64,000 nt of DNA from Himantopus leucocephalus. Lineage: Eukaryota; Chordata; Aves; Charadriiformes; Recurvirostridae. How positions within the stretch are numbered: the first letter of the stretch is position 1; each line of letters opens with the position of its first letter. The notes beneath the pieces were generated by a model, which saw only the letters and a list, made by a program, of their open reading frames with translations, was not told where the DNA came from and ran no database searches. Below are positions 25,676 to 35,068 of the stretch, in pieces. The translations under genes and the position numbers were made by a program. The stretch covers positions 76,991,772-77,055,771 of the forward strand of contig RSEF01000002.1 in assembly GCA_003993805.1 (NCBI GenBank), in the 5' to 3' direction.

Positions 25676-26160
25676 AAGATGGAGGGCCAGGTTCAGCAAG
25701 GAGCGCTGTTGCCGGGCAGCGAGATGGGTAGCGCCTGGGGAGACGGCGCCATACCTGGGGAAGGGCTCTGCCCCTCTGCCAGCTTTTGCTTCAAATTTCT
25801 GGCTAGGACTAGCCTCCACCAAGAGCCAGGGTGGCCCTCAGATGCCCCCTCAGAAACCTCCCATTGCCCTGCCGTGTGCCTCCCGTGCTCTTCGGGTTTG
25901 CCTTCCCCGCCTGGTGGTGCCTCCCTTTCTCAGCCCCAGGGTGAGGCGGTGGTCCCAGCCACATCTCTGGGGTGAAATGGGCATTTTTGCCTCCTCTTAG
26001 GCCTCAAGCTATTCTGAGTGGAGGCTCAGCACCCTCAGACAGTCCTCAGCCCCCCCAGGACTTGTGGGGACAGGGAGATATAAAAAGGTGACGTGGTTTG
26101 GTAGGCTCACGACCAAGGTAGCAGCAGTGAGGGCAGAGGGGAAACCCTGAGGTCTGTTCA
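25676..26160. other. Isolated GC-rich patch
   Basis: This segment is clearly richer in G and C than its flanks, with a modest number of CpG ('gcgctgttgccgggcagcga', 'gagacggcgccata'), and carries a TATA-like 'gatataaaaaggtg' at about 26076. The 98-codon frame here owes its length to GC content and shows no recognisable domain. It could be a small regulatory island or foreign repeat DNA. It ends about 200 bases before the RTE relic. Confidence 0.4.
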
Positions 26161-26358
26161 AAGTGACAGAGGAGCAATGGTGAAGTATTATTTCTTTTAA
26201 AAATAAACAGTCCAAATCCAAAACCCCTACAGAAATAAAATCAGTTAGCCATTTTGAGGAATGGATTTTGTCCCGGCACATTTAACAAGTCTCAGCAAAT
26301 GTGCAGAAAGCAACAATCAGTAAGTTCTTTACAAGTAGTGTAACAAACTATGAAAATG

Positions 26359-27311
26359 TGTTTTTGGAACATAAGAAACATTGCTAAGTTATAAAAACAG
26401 CGTAAGCGATGACAGGAAGTTAATGCACATTCTAAATCTTTAGTTTTGGATAGCTGGGTATCGTGAGCCAGAGATGACAAAACAATTTAAACTTCAAAAT
26501 AATAATTTCTTTTTGGAAATAATATCTTTTGGGGTCCATAATTGGTTATCCTGCAAAGCAACAGTATTTCTTATAATTTCCAAAGCAGAGAAATTGCTTG
26601 CAGATCAACAGCAAATCAGTAATCAATTGCTCCAAGATCGGTATCGAACAGTTTCCAAAAATGACATTTGTACTGTTAAACCAACAAATTGATGAGTTCA
26701 AAACCACATTCTGTATCCACATACAGGAAGTAACTGAGAAAAATCAAAGACATACACAACCTTTATTCCCCCATCGGAATTTGGGAAGGCTGGTGGAGCT
26801 GGGACTGGTGCCCTGCTTCATAATTGGAAGACAAGTGTTCCCAAACAACAGTATCCATCAGAGAACGTGGAATTGCCCAGGCAGAATCGCTACCAGCCAG
26901 ATTAGCTGACCTGTGCTGTAGAGGGACATCTGAATCAGCTTTTCAGGATATCTAAGTTTATAGAGGAACTGGGAAATTACTCTAATTGACATGCAGCAAA
27001 ATTGAAGCTCAAACTTAAAAAAAAAAAATACCAACCAGCCCAAGAAGCACCAAGGAAACTAACAGCAAAAAGCTCGTGCACAAAGCATAAAAACAGTAAT
27101 TTCAAACAGAGAAGACTAATAAATTTGAGTTACTACAGTTAGATTCACCACCAGTAGTCAATATTGATATGTCACAGCTCTTTCCACATGAAGGCATTGT
27201 GTATTTGGTTAAAACTATAATTGTTCTCAGATGAGGAAACCTAAAGTGAGGATGAATGAGACTATGAAATCTGCAGAATGCTTTCAAGAGATGCCAAACA
27301 GATCAATGTCA
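26359..27311 (+). pseudogene. Decayed AP endonuclease domain and linker of RTE pol
   Basis: Pieces in order: 'FWNIRN' near 26362 matches the endonuclease start (family: TWNVRT). 'QLLQDRYRTVSKNDIC' then 'TVKPTN' ending at 26692 matches the strand before 'YAPTN'. 'TTFCIHIQEVTEKNQRH' (26703 on) matches 'FY-QLQEV---P-HD'. 'NLGRLVELGLVPCFIIGRQ' (26778 on) matches 'NENGERL--C--N-L-IGGT'. 'VFPNNSIHQRTWNCP' (26835-26879) matches 'LFPHKDIHK-TWTSPDG', and 'SQI' the 'NQIDH' site. 'KVRMNETMKSAECFQEMPNR' (27243-27302) matches the linker 'KLKD--T---F---L-NRF'. The catalytic 'GDFNA' block is missing between 26760 and 26780, and the 'SDH' histidine block is not intact. Three frames are used. The domain cannot be active. 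Confidence 0.75.
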
Positions 27312-27447
27312 TAAAAAAGGATTGATTTAGACAACAAGATTAACACCCAGAACTATAAAGCACTGTATCTCATATCCAAATAAAGAAATGGAAGATTTAG
27401 TAAAACAAATAACTGGAGAAATCAGCACTTACTGACCAACTTAATGT

Positions 27448-27609
27448 ATACAAGCAGAGATAATTGATATGAGCAAGGTTTTCTATCAAGATTCAATTTA
27501 CCAATTAAAGAAATGCAGCACAGACCCCACTGTCAAACTAGGATGCCTTCTCTCATTGCTCTTGTTTGGCTTTGCCATCAATGTCATTATAAAGACAAAG
27601 TACAGATGA
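27448..27609 (+). pseudogene. Decayed reverse-transcriptase palm fragment
   Basis: A single frame of about 53 codons reads IQAEIIDMSKVFYQDSIYQL and continues to TVKLGCLLSLLLFGFAINVI before a stop at 27607. In RTE and related non-LTR elements this is the stretch 'IP-KI---I---Y-(G/D)...TGVKQGCLLSP-LF-L-ID'. The glutamine and proline of 'QGC-LSP' are replaced (LGC-LSL), as expected in a dead copy. The catalytic 'FADD' block should follow within about 35 residues; the DNA there is frameshifted and the motif is not visible. Confidence 0.8.
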
Positions 27610-27901
27610 ACACAACACAAGTATCACATGATTTGACTATTGTAACACCAGGAGACTCACAGAAATAGTGAGTGTAATAATATATAGCTTATGTATTTGA
27701 CAACTTGGTGTACATGCACGTACAGACAAGGATTTTGGCCAGGGTTGCAAAAAAGAATCAAACGTATTTTTGGAAAAGAAATGATCTGCTATGATCTCCA
27801 CACGCCCCACTCCAAAAGAAGAATCTAACAAGAACCTTGGCAGATCCCAACTCCAGCCTATGTAAGAAGTCTGAGTAGGTGAATCCTGAAATATGGAAGG
27901 A

Positions 27902-28383
27902 ATTTTAATGTCACAGAAGGTAACAACTGCATTTACCACAGTAAACTAGGTTGGTTCATCAGAAGACAGTATCTGAAGAACTAAACTACCTATTTTCAAC
28001 TTGATTATTATTTCCACATTGATAGATGGATATGAAGGCTGGAAATGCATCCAAGATAAAACCAGGTCTCTATATGCTTCTGAAATCATATACTTAGGCA
28101 TTTAAAGAAAGAAACCACTGGCAAGCGTCAGGATGAATCTGGTAGCTTCACAACCAAAAGTTATCCAGAAAAGTAGGAGGACATTTGTAGGATACGTGCT
28201 AAGAATGAAGGTAGGGCATCTGCTAGGAGAGGGATTTATGGGGGAGCAGGGCCAAAACCCACCAGTCAGCACAAGAAAAATACATGGGGCTTCATAACAC
28301 AAAGGGCAAGCAGAGAGCAGCCGGATACAGATGGGAATGACAGAGGTCTTGCTCATGCCTGTAGCACATCTAATAGGGATGGT
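27902..28383 (+). pseudogene. Decayed C-terminal part of RTE pol
   Basis: Four blocks follow the family order. 'QKVTTAFTTVN' with a stop then 'VGSSEDSI' (27914-27973) matches '-EVT-FTYLGS-V---GGSDEDI'. 'IFNLIIISTLIDGYEGWK' (27992-28045) matches 'RIFNTNVKSVLLYG-E-W'. 'IQKSRRTFVGYVLRM' (about 28164-28208) matches 'I-RRRW-WIGHVLR', and 'GEGFMGEQGQNPPV' the 'AL-W-P-GKRK-GRP' block. 'WGFITQRASREQPDTDGN' to 'TSNRDG' (about 28285-28381) matches 'WGE-QRLAQDR--W---V-AL'. The frames differ between blocks, so the region has several indels. Confidence 0.78.
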
Positions 28384-31300
28384 TCACCTGTGATGTAGGC
28401 TGCACTAAACCCTGTCTGGACTGAACTCTAGTAATTCACAACTCCTCCGCTGGCCCATTTGCTCCTAAATGGAAGGAGAGAGTAAAATCAAGATGGTGGG
28501 GCTGTGGCTGTAATTGTGAGCCTTATGACTTTACTGACCAGTGTTGCTAATGCCTTCTTCTCTGTTAACTCATAACCAGGAGTAACTCTGGGTACCAACA
28601 TCTCCATTCACCAAGAACTGCAGGTCTTGCCTTTGTCCAACCCTTTATCTGCAGCTCTTGTCCTTACTGTTTCCATCTGGGCCACACATACTCAAACCCA
28701 GGAGTGGACAGCAGGAAAGCTCATCTTCACTCCCTTCCTCAGAGGGAATGGGAAGGCCAAACAACTATATCACCTGTTAACCATACTGTTCGTTAATAAT
28801 AGCCCCTCCCAGTGCACCAGCTTACTTGCATTCAAGTCATCACTGGTCAATGAGGGGACATTCAAGCAAAAATTATTAATGCAATCTGACCATCCTTGGC
28901 AGCTATTCTTGCAGGACTTTTATGATGAAGCAGGAGGGAAGAGGGTGTTCGTTTGCAATCCCCATTGGAAAAGCAGCTCCAGCTCCACTTCCTCACAGCT
29001 TAATGGAAGGAGCAAACCCTCACTGCCTCATGGGAAGTGTTCCCAGGCTGTGCCCCTTCACACACTAACCACTGCTGCTCAGGAGCGTCCTCTGTTTGTG
29101 ACTCTTGACCTCAGCTTCATTCTATCCATCTGTCATAATCCGGTGGTGTGATTAGACAAAATACATCCTAGAGTTCCCCAAGGCAACACAAATGACAAAC
29201 CTGCTCTATTCTACCTATTTGGAAGAGTGTGATTGCATCAGATGAAGCAATTAGATGTTCTAGCTAATCTCTACAATTATGCCTAGAGATTGGATTTTTG
29301 TTTGAGTGACTAGTCCCTCATTTACATGAAAATTCAGGACAACTAAAACCAAATGAGATCGTCAAGCATGCTAACAGTTTAGCTCATCATTATGAGAGAA
29401 AGTTGCCAATATGATTGCAAAAGAATAACCTGCCATAATTTGTCTTTCAAGGATATACACCCTTGTTACGGCCTGAAAACTAAGACAACCAAGACGAAAC
29501 TAAGGCATGAATCATCTGTCAGTTTGAAAGGATACCCCCCCCCAATGTAACAGAGAAAAGGTCTCTCTCCATGGGCAAGTTGTAGATTCCTGCCCATGTT
29601 CTTCACGTGCTAAACTGGGATTATCACTTCCACACTTAGATGTTGAGGGACCAAGTAAATCCCTCCACTATCTTATTTTTACCGGGACTGACCTCCAAAC
29701 AGAACAGGAAATCTCCGTGTAAGCAAATTCCCATAGCCAGTCCCCTTGCTGTTTAGTCTGCATTGGATTAAGCAGTGACTTGCTTGCTTCTTTGATTGGC
29801 AACTATAGTACTATAAAAACAAATGTACAGAGCAAGTCTCACCAGAAAAGCCTCCCAATCTGCAGACCCTTTCAGCTTTATTTGGACTGAAACTTGATGA
29901 TAGCTCCACTAGACAGGAAACGCTCAGCCCTCCTTTCTAGCATGGCACTACCAGGAGGACACATTTTCTCACAGACCAAGTAGCAGAGTGGGGAGTGGAG
30001 GAAAGAGCAGGAACACCAAAGACCTGCTATAACACATGACTCAAGTGCAAACTGTTGTAAGAGGCAGAAGCTGACAACACTATTTATTTATCCAAAAGTT
30101 AATTCTTTGATTGATAAAACCCCATGGTTTATACCATGCTCGAAATTGTGTGAAATATGGAAAAAACAAAGTATCCCAGGCATTTCAAGCTCGCCATACT
30201 GTAGAAGCTGGAAAGAGTAGACACTTGAGCAGTGAAGCATTTTGCTTGTTTTCTCACTGAATATGACACACTGCTTGTTAACGTCCCTTTGCAATACCGT
30301 AGCAGCAGGACGCCCTCCCGCCCCCAGGTGGTTAGGACTCCACCTTTGCAGGTGCTGTAGGAATTCACAGACATGCAGAAGGGGCGGTCCAGCATCCACC
30401 ACTGACAGAAAATCTTAACGTAAGCATACATGAGACAGAAGAGGAGTTAGATGTATTATCCTGCTATTCAGTAGCACATCTCTTAAGACATGCAATATTT
30501 CTGTGAAGGCACCACAGACTGAAAAGTCATAAGAATGAAATATTTCTTTCTGAGGCCAAATCAGAGATGTCACATAGTTGAGCTGGCATTAAACAAAGGA
30601 GCCACCAGCAGGTAGAAGGCGCAAGTCCCGNCCCCAGTTGCTTGCCCAAACATCACTTCTGCTACATACTTGATACTGGGCTATCTGTTGGAAAGATGTG
30701 GATTCACCTCCTACTGCTACCAGTGCAACCACGGTTGAGGAATACATCCAACACCTGGAAATTTTACAGGCAGGCATACACATGCACACAATTCATTCGA
30801 GTCTGGATGGCCACAGACAATATTTCTCCTGATGTTTTGTCACTGAGATAAAAGTTAGATTGGTAACAGATTTGAAATTGTGCAGCCACTTACCTGCGCA
30901 TGACAACGTGCCCACAAAGAGTCCCAGTGCTTTGAGAAAGGTGAATTTCGGGTCCACATCTGAGACAGCAAAGCATTTGAGCTCCACCTGGGTGTGCTAG
31001 ATGCTGGTCCCCAGTTATACCTGACCAAGATAGACAAGGTCCCAACTGAGTTCTCCTACCTAAAAGTCCCACAGGAAGGACACAAATAAAACTTCTCTGA
31101 GACTCTCTGGCTTTTTTCATTAGACAAGGTGGAGGTGGCCACTTACAGCAAAACAGTAGGATGTTAAATCCAGGAAGCACCTAGAGGGCCACAGGCTCTT
31201 CCTTCTCCCTCCCAGCCCTCAATATGCTCTGACTCCATATCTCACTTTCCTTCTGCTGGGTCTCTTACCTACTACATTTGGCATCTGCCCTGTTGGTGAT

Positions 31301-31946
31301 CTCCAAGCTTTCATCTGACAGAGTTAAAAGTGAGAAGGGGGAAATGCCTCCATCACATTCACATGATTCATTTTACTCTGAAGCACGGTTGCCTCACCTG
31401 CTTTCATACTAGTCACCTGAAGGCAGTTAAAAAGATACTGGAAAAAGAAATGGGTGTTCCTGAAAGCAGTCACCTTCCCTCTCCCTTTGGTGTCTGGTAC
31501 CCAAATCAGCCCCTTTTCTCATTAACGTCATTTCCTGTACAAGATGGTCACAGGCTGGTTTTGCAGATCAGCCACTGAACTGCTTCTGTGAAAAAGAAAG
31601 AAAGAAAAAAACCCCCAGATTTCTTCGTTAGTTTTCTCTCATGTCTAAGCGGAGCCTTTTCGGGACCTGGCAACAGCTGATCACCGGCAGCAGGGCTGCT
31701 CCTGCCGCTGTCTCCCAGCCAGCTCTGGGGATGGCTGGATCTCTTCACGGGATGACATAACTCACTGAACCTGCAGAAAGCTATACCTGCCAAGAGGGAG
31801 GAAAAAAAATAATAAAAAATATCTTTCTGGCATTTTAGGAAGTTGAATTGCCTCAGTGGAGGCCAGCGATGCCAGAACAAGAGAGGGCAGGGCTCGTGAC
31901 TGAGGGGTGTGGGGTGAGGGCGGAGGGCCTCCCCTTTTTTGGCAGC
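28384..31946. other. Non-coding stretch downstream of the RTE relic
   Basis: A frame open from 28627 to 29151 (174 codons if a TTG start is allowed; the first ATG is about half way) has no recognised domain and a serine-rich middle. It lies just beyond the relic and could hold more repeat-derived DNA. A C9 run is at 29535-29543. A single N lies at 30631 without a duplicated flank. A GAAA-rich run is near 31590-31607. No gene or RNA could be supported. Confidence 0.5.
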
Positions 31947-32258
31947 GGGGAGGGATCCTGTGGGTTTGGCTGCGCCTGGAACTGTGGCCCGCGCCTCCTG
32001 CCGAACGCCCAGATCGCCTGGCTGGAGGCAGGTGAGGCTTCAGCGCTCCCAGCCCATCCCTGCTGAAGATGGCGCTGAGCCTGGCACCCCCGACTGTCCC
32101 CNTGGGGAGGGATCCTGTGGGCTTGGCTGCGCCTGGAACTGTGGCCCGCGCCTCCTGCCAAACGCCCAGATCGCCTGGCTGGAGGCAGGTGAGGCTTCAG
32201 CGCTCCCAGCCCATCCCTGCTGAAGATGGCGCTGAGCCTGGCACCCCCGACTGTCCCC
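31947..32258. repeat. Direct duplication of 155 bases joined by an N
   Basis: Copies 31947-32101 and 32104-32258 are each 155 bases, starting 'ggggagggatcctgtggg' and ending 'cccccgactgtcccc', with two differences (t/c after 'tgtggg' and g/a in 'ctgcc-aacgcc'). An N at 32102 marks the seam, with one extra t. This is the signature of overlapping contig ends rather than a true tandem repeat. Open frames that cross position 32102 are therefore artefacts. The DNA is GC-rich with a fair number of CpG ('tggcccgcgcctcctgcc'). Confidence 0.85.
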
Positions 32259-32779
32259 CAGCGCAGGCGCATGTGGCTGGGCAGCAGGGCACAGGGCTGC
32301 TTGTCAGCTGGGGCAGAGCTCTGGGGATGTCCCCTTGCCCAGCTAGGAGAGGCAGGTCTGCACCCTGCATCAGACCATCAACTTTGGTTGGGGAGCCCTC
32401 TGGATGCCCTAGACTAGATAACCATCCTTGCCTTCTGCTTGGAGCACAGCAATGAGGGGGGATGTCCCCTCTCTGGCAGAGGGAGGACCTGAAGTCAAGT
32501 ATCCTGCAACCATGGAGAGGTCAGACTGAGCTGAAACCACTATTTCCACCAGATGCACTACTTTTTTTTTGTGGTCAGGGGGCAACTGGGGCTTCTGAAA
32601 GGACATCTGTCAGAGTTCTCATTCGTGGATGCCATCAGGGGTTAAACATGAGCTGGGTGTCTACTTACTGAGCTCAGGAAGAGAAGGGAAAAAAAAAGAA
32701 GAAAGACAAACCAGAGGCAGTCCCAGGCATGCCCAGGAGCAGACCTTTGGGCACCACAGGAATTTTACTGGCAGGAACG
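32259..32779. other. GC-rich non-coding stretch
   Basis: The GC-rich character continues to about 32450. An 'agatggcgctgagcctgg' segment contains an ATG, present in both copies of the duplication, with a frame of 63 codons (32226-32417), but no protein family is recognised. A weak CpG island or exon remains possible. Confidence 0.35.
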
Positions 32780-32925
32780 TAGGCACTTGCAGACTTCAGA
32801 CGCCTCCAGGGTTAGGCAGTAGCTGAACAGGGGTTTTGAGGATCTAAATATTGGCCACAAATGCCTACAGAGGCAGCTAGGCAGAGCTTACATGCCTAAA
32901 CCTTTTTTGTGGCTCTAGCCCTAAA
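32780..32925. repeat. Decayed repeat of 'TAGGCACCTAAAT' type
   Basis: The segment has 'gtaggcacttgcagacttca', 'gggttaggcagt', 'ttttgaggatctaaatattg', 'ctaggcagagcttacatgcc' and 'taaac'. Repeated 'aggca' and 'gcctaa' units with a 'TTTGAGGATCT' block are typical of an old sauropsid repeat with 'TTAGGTGCCTAAATACCTTTGA' arms. The copy is fragmented. Confidence 0.4.
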
Positions 32926-35020
32926 CTAATATTATGGAAAATACCAGCAATTATTAGGGACTTCTTATCAGATTGGATACATATTCCCTTTGCATAACTT
33001 TACCATGGCCTCATTCATGTGGTGCTTAGAGAGGATGAATACCTGTTCTGCATGAGTAATTATGCCAAAGGCTCATGTGAGGGAGGTAGTTTGTGACCGC
33101 TGAATAAGGCCAGCTATGTTTACCTATACAGCTTCATCACTTAAACTAAAAATTGGTCTTACCACTAAATCTCCCTTGCCGCTTCGTTTGCCTGATTGCA
33201 AACAGATCCCAGAATATGCAGTTGCACAAAGATGATTGATGCCAAGATGCTGCCCTGAAAAGGAAATATTCTTTTAAGTGTTATCACATCCACGAGCATA
33301 AGCAAAGCCATGTCACATGACGAAATGTAAATAGAGCATTTCTTAGAAAAGCCATTTATTTGCCTCCGTGATTTATTATTCAGTGACATGTAGGCTATTT
33401 TTTCTTTGTTACTGGCACTCGTGTTCATAACAAGGTACTTGACTTGAAGGTATTTGGCCAACCTTTCCAAAGTGCTATGTAAGCAGTAATCAGAGAGAGC
33501 TAGGTTCATGAGTCAACAAATTGCTCTCCCATGCTGATCAAACAGCCTTGGCATCTCTATAAAAAAAATAGAAAACCAGATTTTGGACTAGCCTACCCAA
33601 TTCTCTCTCTAAAATTATTTATTGTATTTGCATTTGGCAGAGTCCAGACTTAAAATAACTGAAGGTGCCAGTTGTTTTATTAATAATATTTTACATGTGA
33701 TTTTCATTTACGTTTAGAAGGATAAATGAGATGGCCAGTTAGCCTCCACAGTTGTTGTTGCCATAAATTGGGTTTCATTTACTCAACCTAGGGACAGATG
33801 CTTCTCTCATTTTACACCATACCTCCACAGGCTGCAGCGGAAAGCAGTCTCATGCTTGGGTCAAAGCTAGTCAGGTCAGTAGAGCTGAGGTTTATTTTGG
33901 AAAGCTTTCACTCAAACCCACACAGGGTTGTTACTATTAAGGCAAGTAACAATCAGATACACTGCACAAGCTGCAGGCTTTAACAGGAGGAGGAACTCAA
34001 ATCTAAGTGGGATTTGTACTCAATTTCTGTCATCTATGTCCATCATATGTGGTCACAAATCCAGGCCCTGAACTTGAAACATATATTCCCACACTTAGTC
34101 TTGCCACTTCACTATGTAAATGAATGCCTTAAAATTAAATATACGTATTTGTGTATCATCTCACTGCTCGTGTGTGCAAAGTGAGTAGGGCTGCATGAAT
34201 AATTGCATTTATTTTCAGCGTGACTGCTGAATTGGAAATATTTTGGAAGCTTGGATTAAACTGATGCGAACACCCCCCACCCCACCCACCCCCCTTTTTT
34301 TACGTGAAATGAAAAAAGAGAAAACGTCATTTTGCATTGAAAAGCTCCTTTTGACCCCCAAAATGAAACACTTCATTTTTGGACACATGTAGTAAAAGCA
34401 AAGGAAATGAAAATGTTAGATTTCACAAAGCAAAAAGTGGCGTTCTCCCCCTTTTCATTCGGTAGCCTGGATGCAAGAGAGAAATCCTTTGGCTTCCTGA
34501 GGTGTTTGAAGCTGCTGTCTCTCCTCCGTGGCGATGCCACTCACCATCCCTTAGGTTAAGGGGGACAAGCAGACCGTGACTTTCCACGCAGCCCTCCAGC
34601 TGGGCAGCTTTCCCCCACGCTGCCTGTTTTGTGCTGTCCCAAATGTGGAAGCAATGGATGGGGAAATGAGGTGAGGTGCCAGTGCTTGAAGCAGCTGCCT
34701 CCAGAAGAGCAGGTTACCCTGCCACGGGTGAGATGCTCCCCCAAGGTATAGGGCTGGGGGTGGAAGCGCTTCCAAGCACCCTCCTTTTGGTCATATTTTG
34801 GTTTGCCTGTGCAATTAGATGTTCCCTGAACCCAGAGGTTGCTTATTCTCAGGGAGGGAGTCCTTCCCATCAGGCTACACAGTTATGCTGCTTTTTAACC
34901 AAAGGGTTACTTCAGCATTTGGTTTCTACCAAAGCGCTGTTAAAATATTTTCACTTATTGCAGGACCACAAACATCTGTTAATTATGGGTCCAGGGTTTA
35001 TTTATTTATTTATTTTAATA
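32926..35020. other. Non-coding stretch, no gene recognised
   Basis: The segments 33600-33760 and 34140-34260 are AT-rich with homeobox-like TAAT cores and few CpG. A C-rich run with T-tract lies at 34271-34309 and a TTTA run at 34997-35018. No coding signature is seen. Confidence 0.5.
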
Positions 35021-35068
35021 GCTAGGTCTTATTGACCTTCACTTAAGCACTTTTGAATATTTTACCCC
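35021..35068. repeat. Fragment of the 'TTAGGCACTTTTGAAAAT' repeat
   Basis: 'acttaagcacttttgaatat' followed by 'tttacccc' closely matches the 'ACTTAGGCACTTTTGAAAATTTTACCC' block that I recall as one end of an old sauropsid palindromic repeat. Only this arm is clear. Confidence 0.4.

Larger units (their letters stand above)
26359..28383 (+). mobile_element. Ancient RTE-type non-LTR retrotransposon, broken
   Basis: Translated + strand pieces follow the order of an RTE-clade pol protein: AP-type endonuclease, linker, reverse transcriptase, C-terminal region. A living element would carry one open frame of roughly 1000 residues. Here about 2.0 kb remains, crossed by many stops and at least six frame changes. 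The part of the RT domain before its 'QGC-LSP-LF' motif is largely missing, so a deletion between about 27310 and 27448 is inferred. No poly-A or target duplication is clear at either end. The assignment rests on many motif matches in order (see the three domain entries), each recognised by eye. RTE is the best fit; the exact subfamily, and whether it is the AviRTE group known from some birds or an older tetrapod group, cannot be told. The heavy decay favours an old copy. Confidence 0.82.

Noticed and set aside
30960..31083. Short frame reading like a GTPase 'LTKIDK' segment
   Set aside because: Only 40 codons between stops, with no neighbouring GTPase motifs; best explained by chance.
32069..32455. 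128-codon frame with an unknown residue
   Set aside because: It crosses the N at 32102 between two near-identical copies, so the frame is an assembly artefact.
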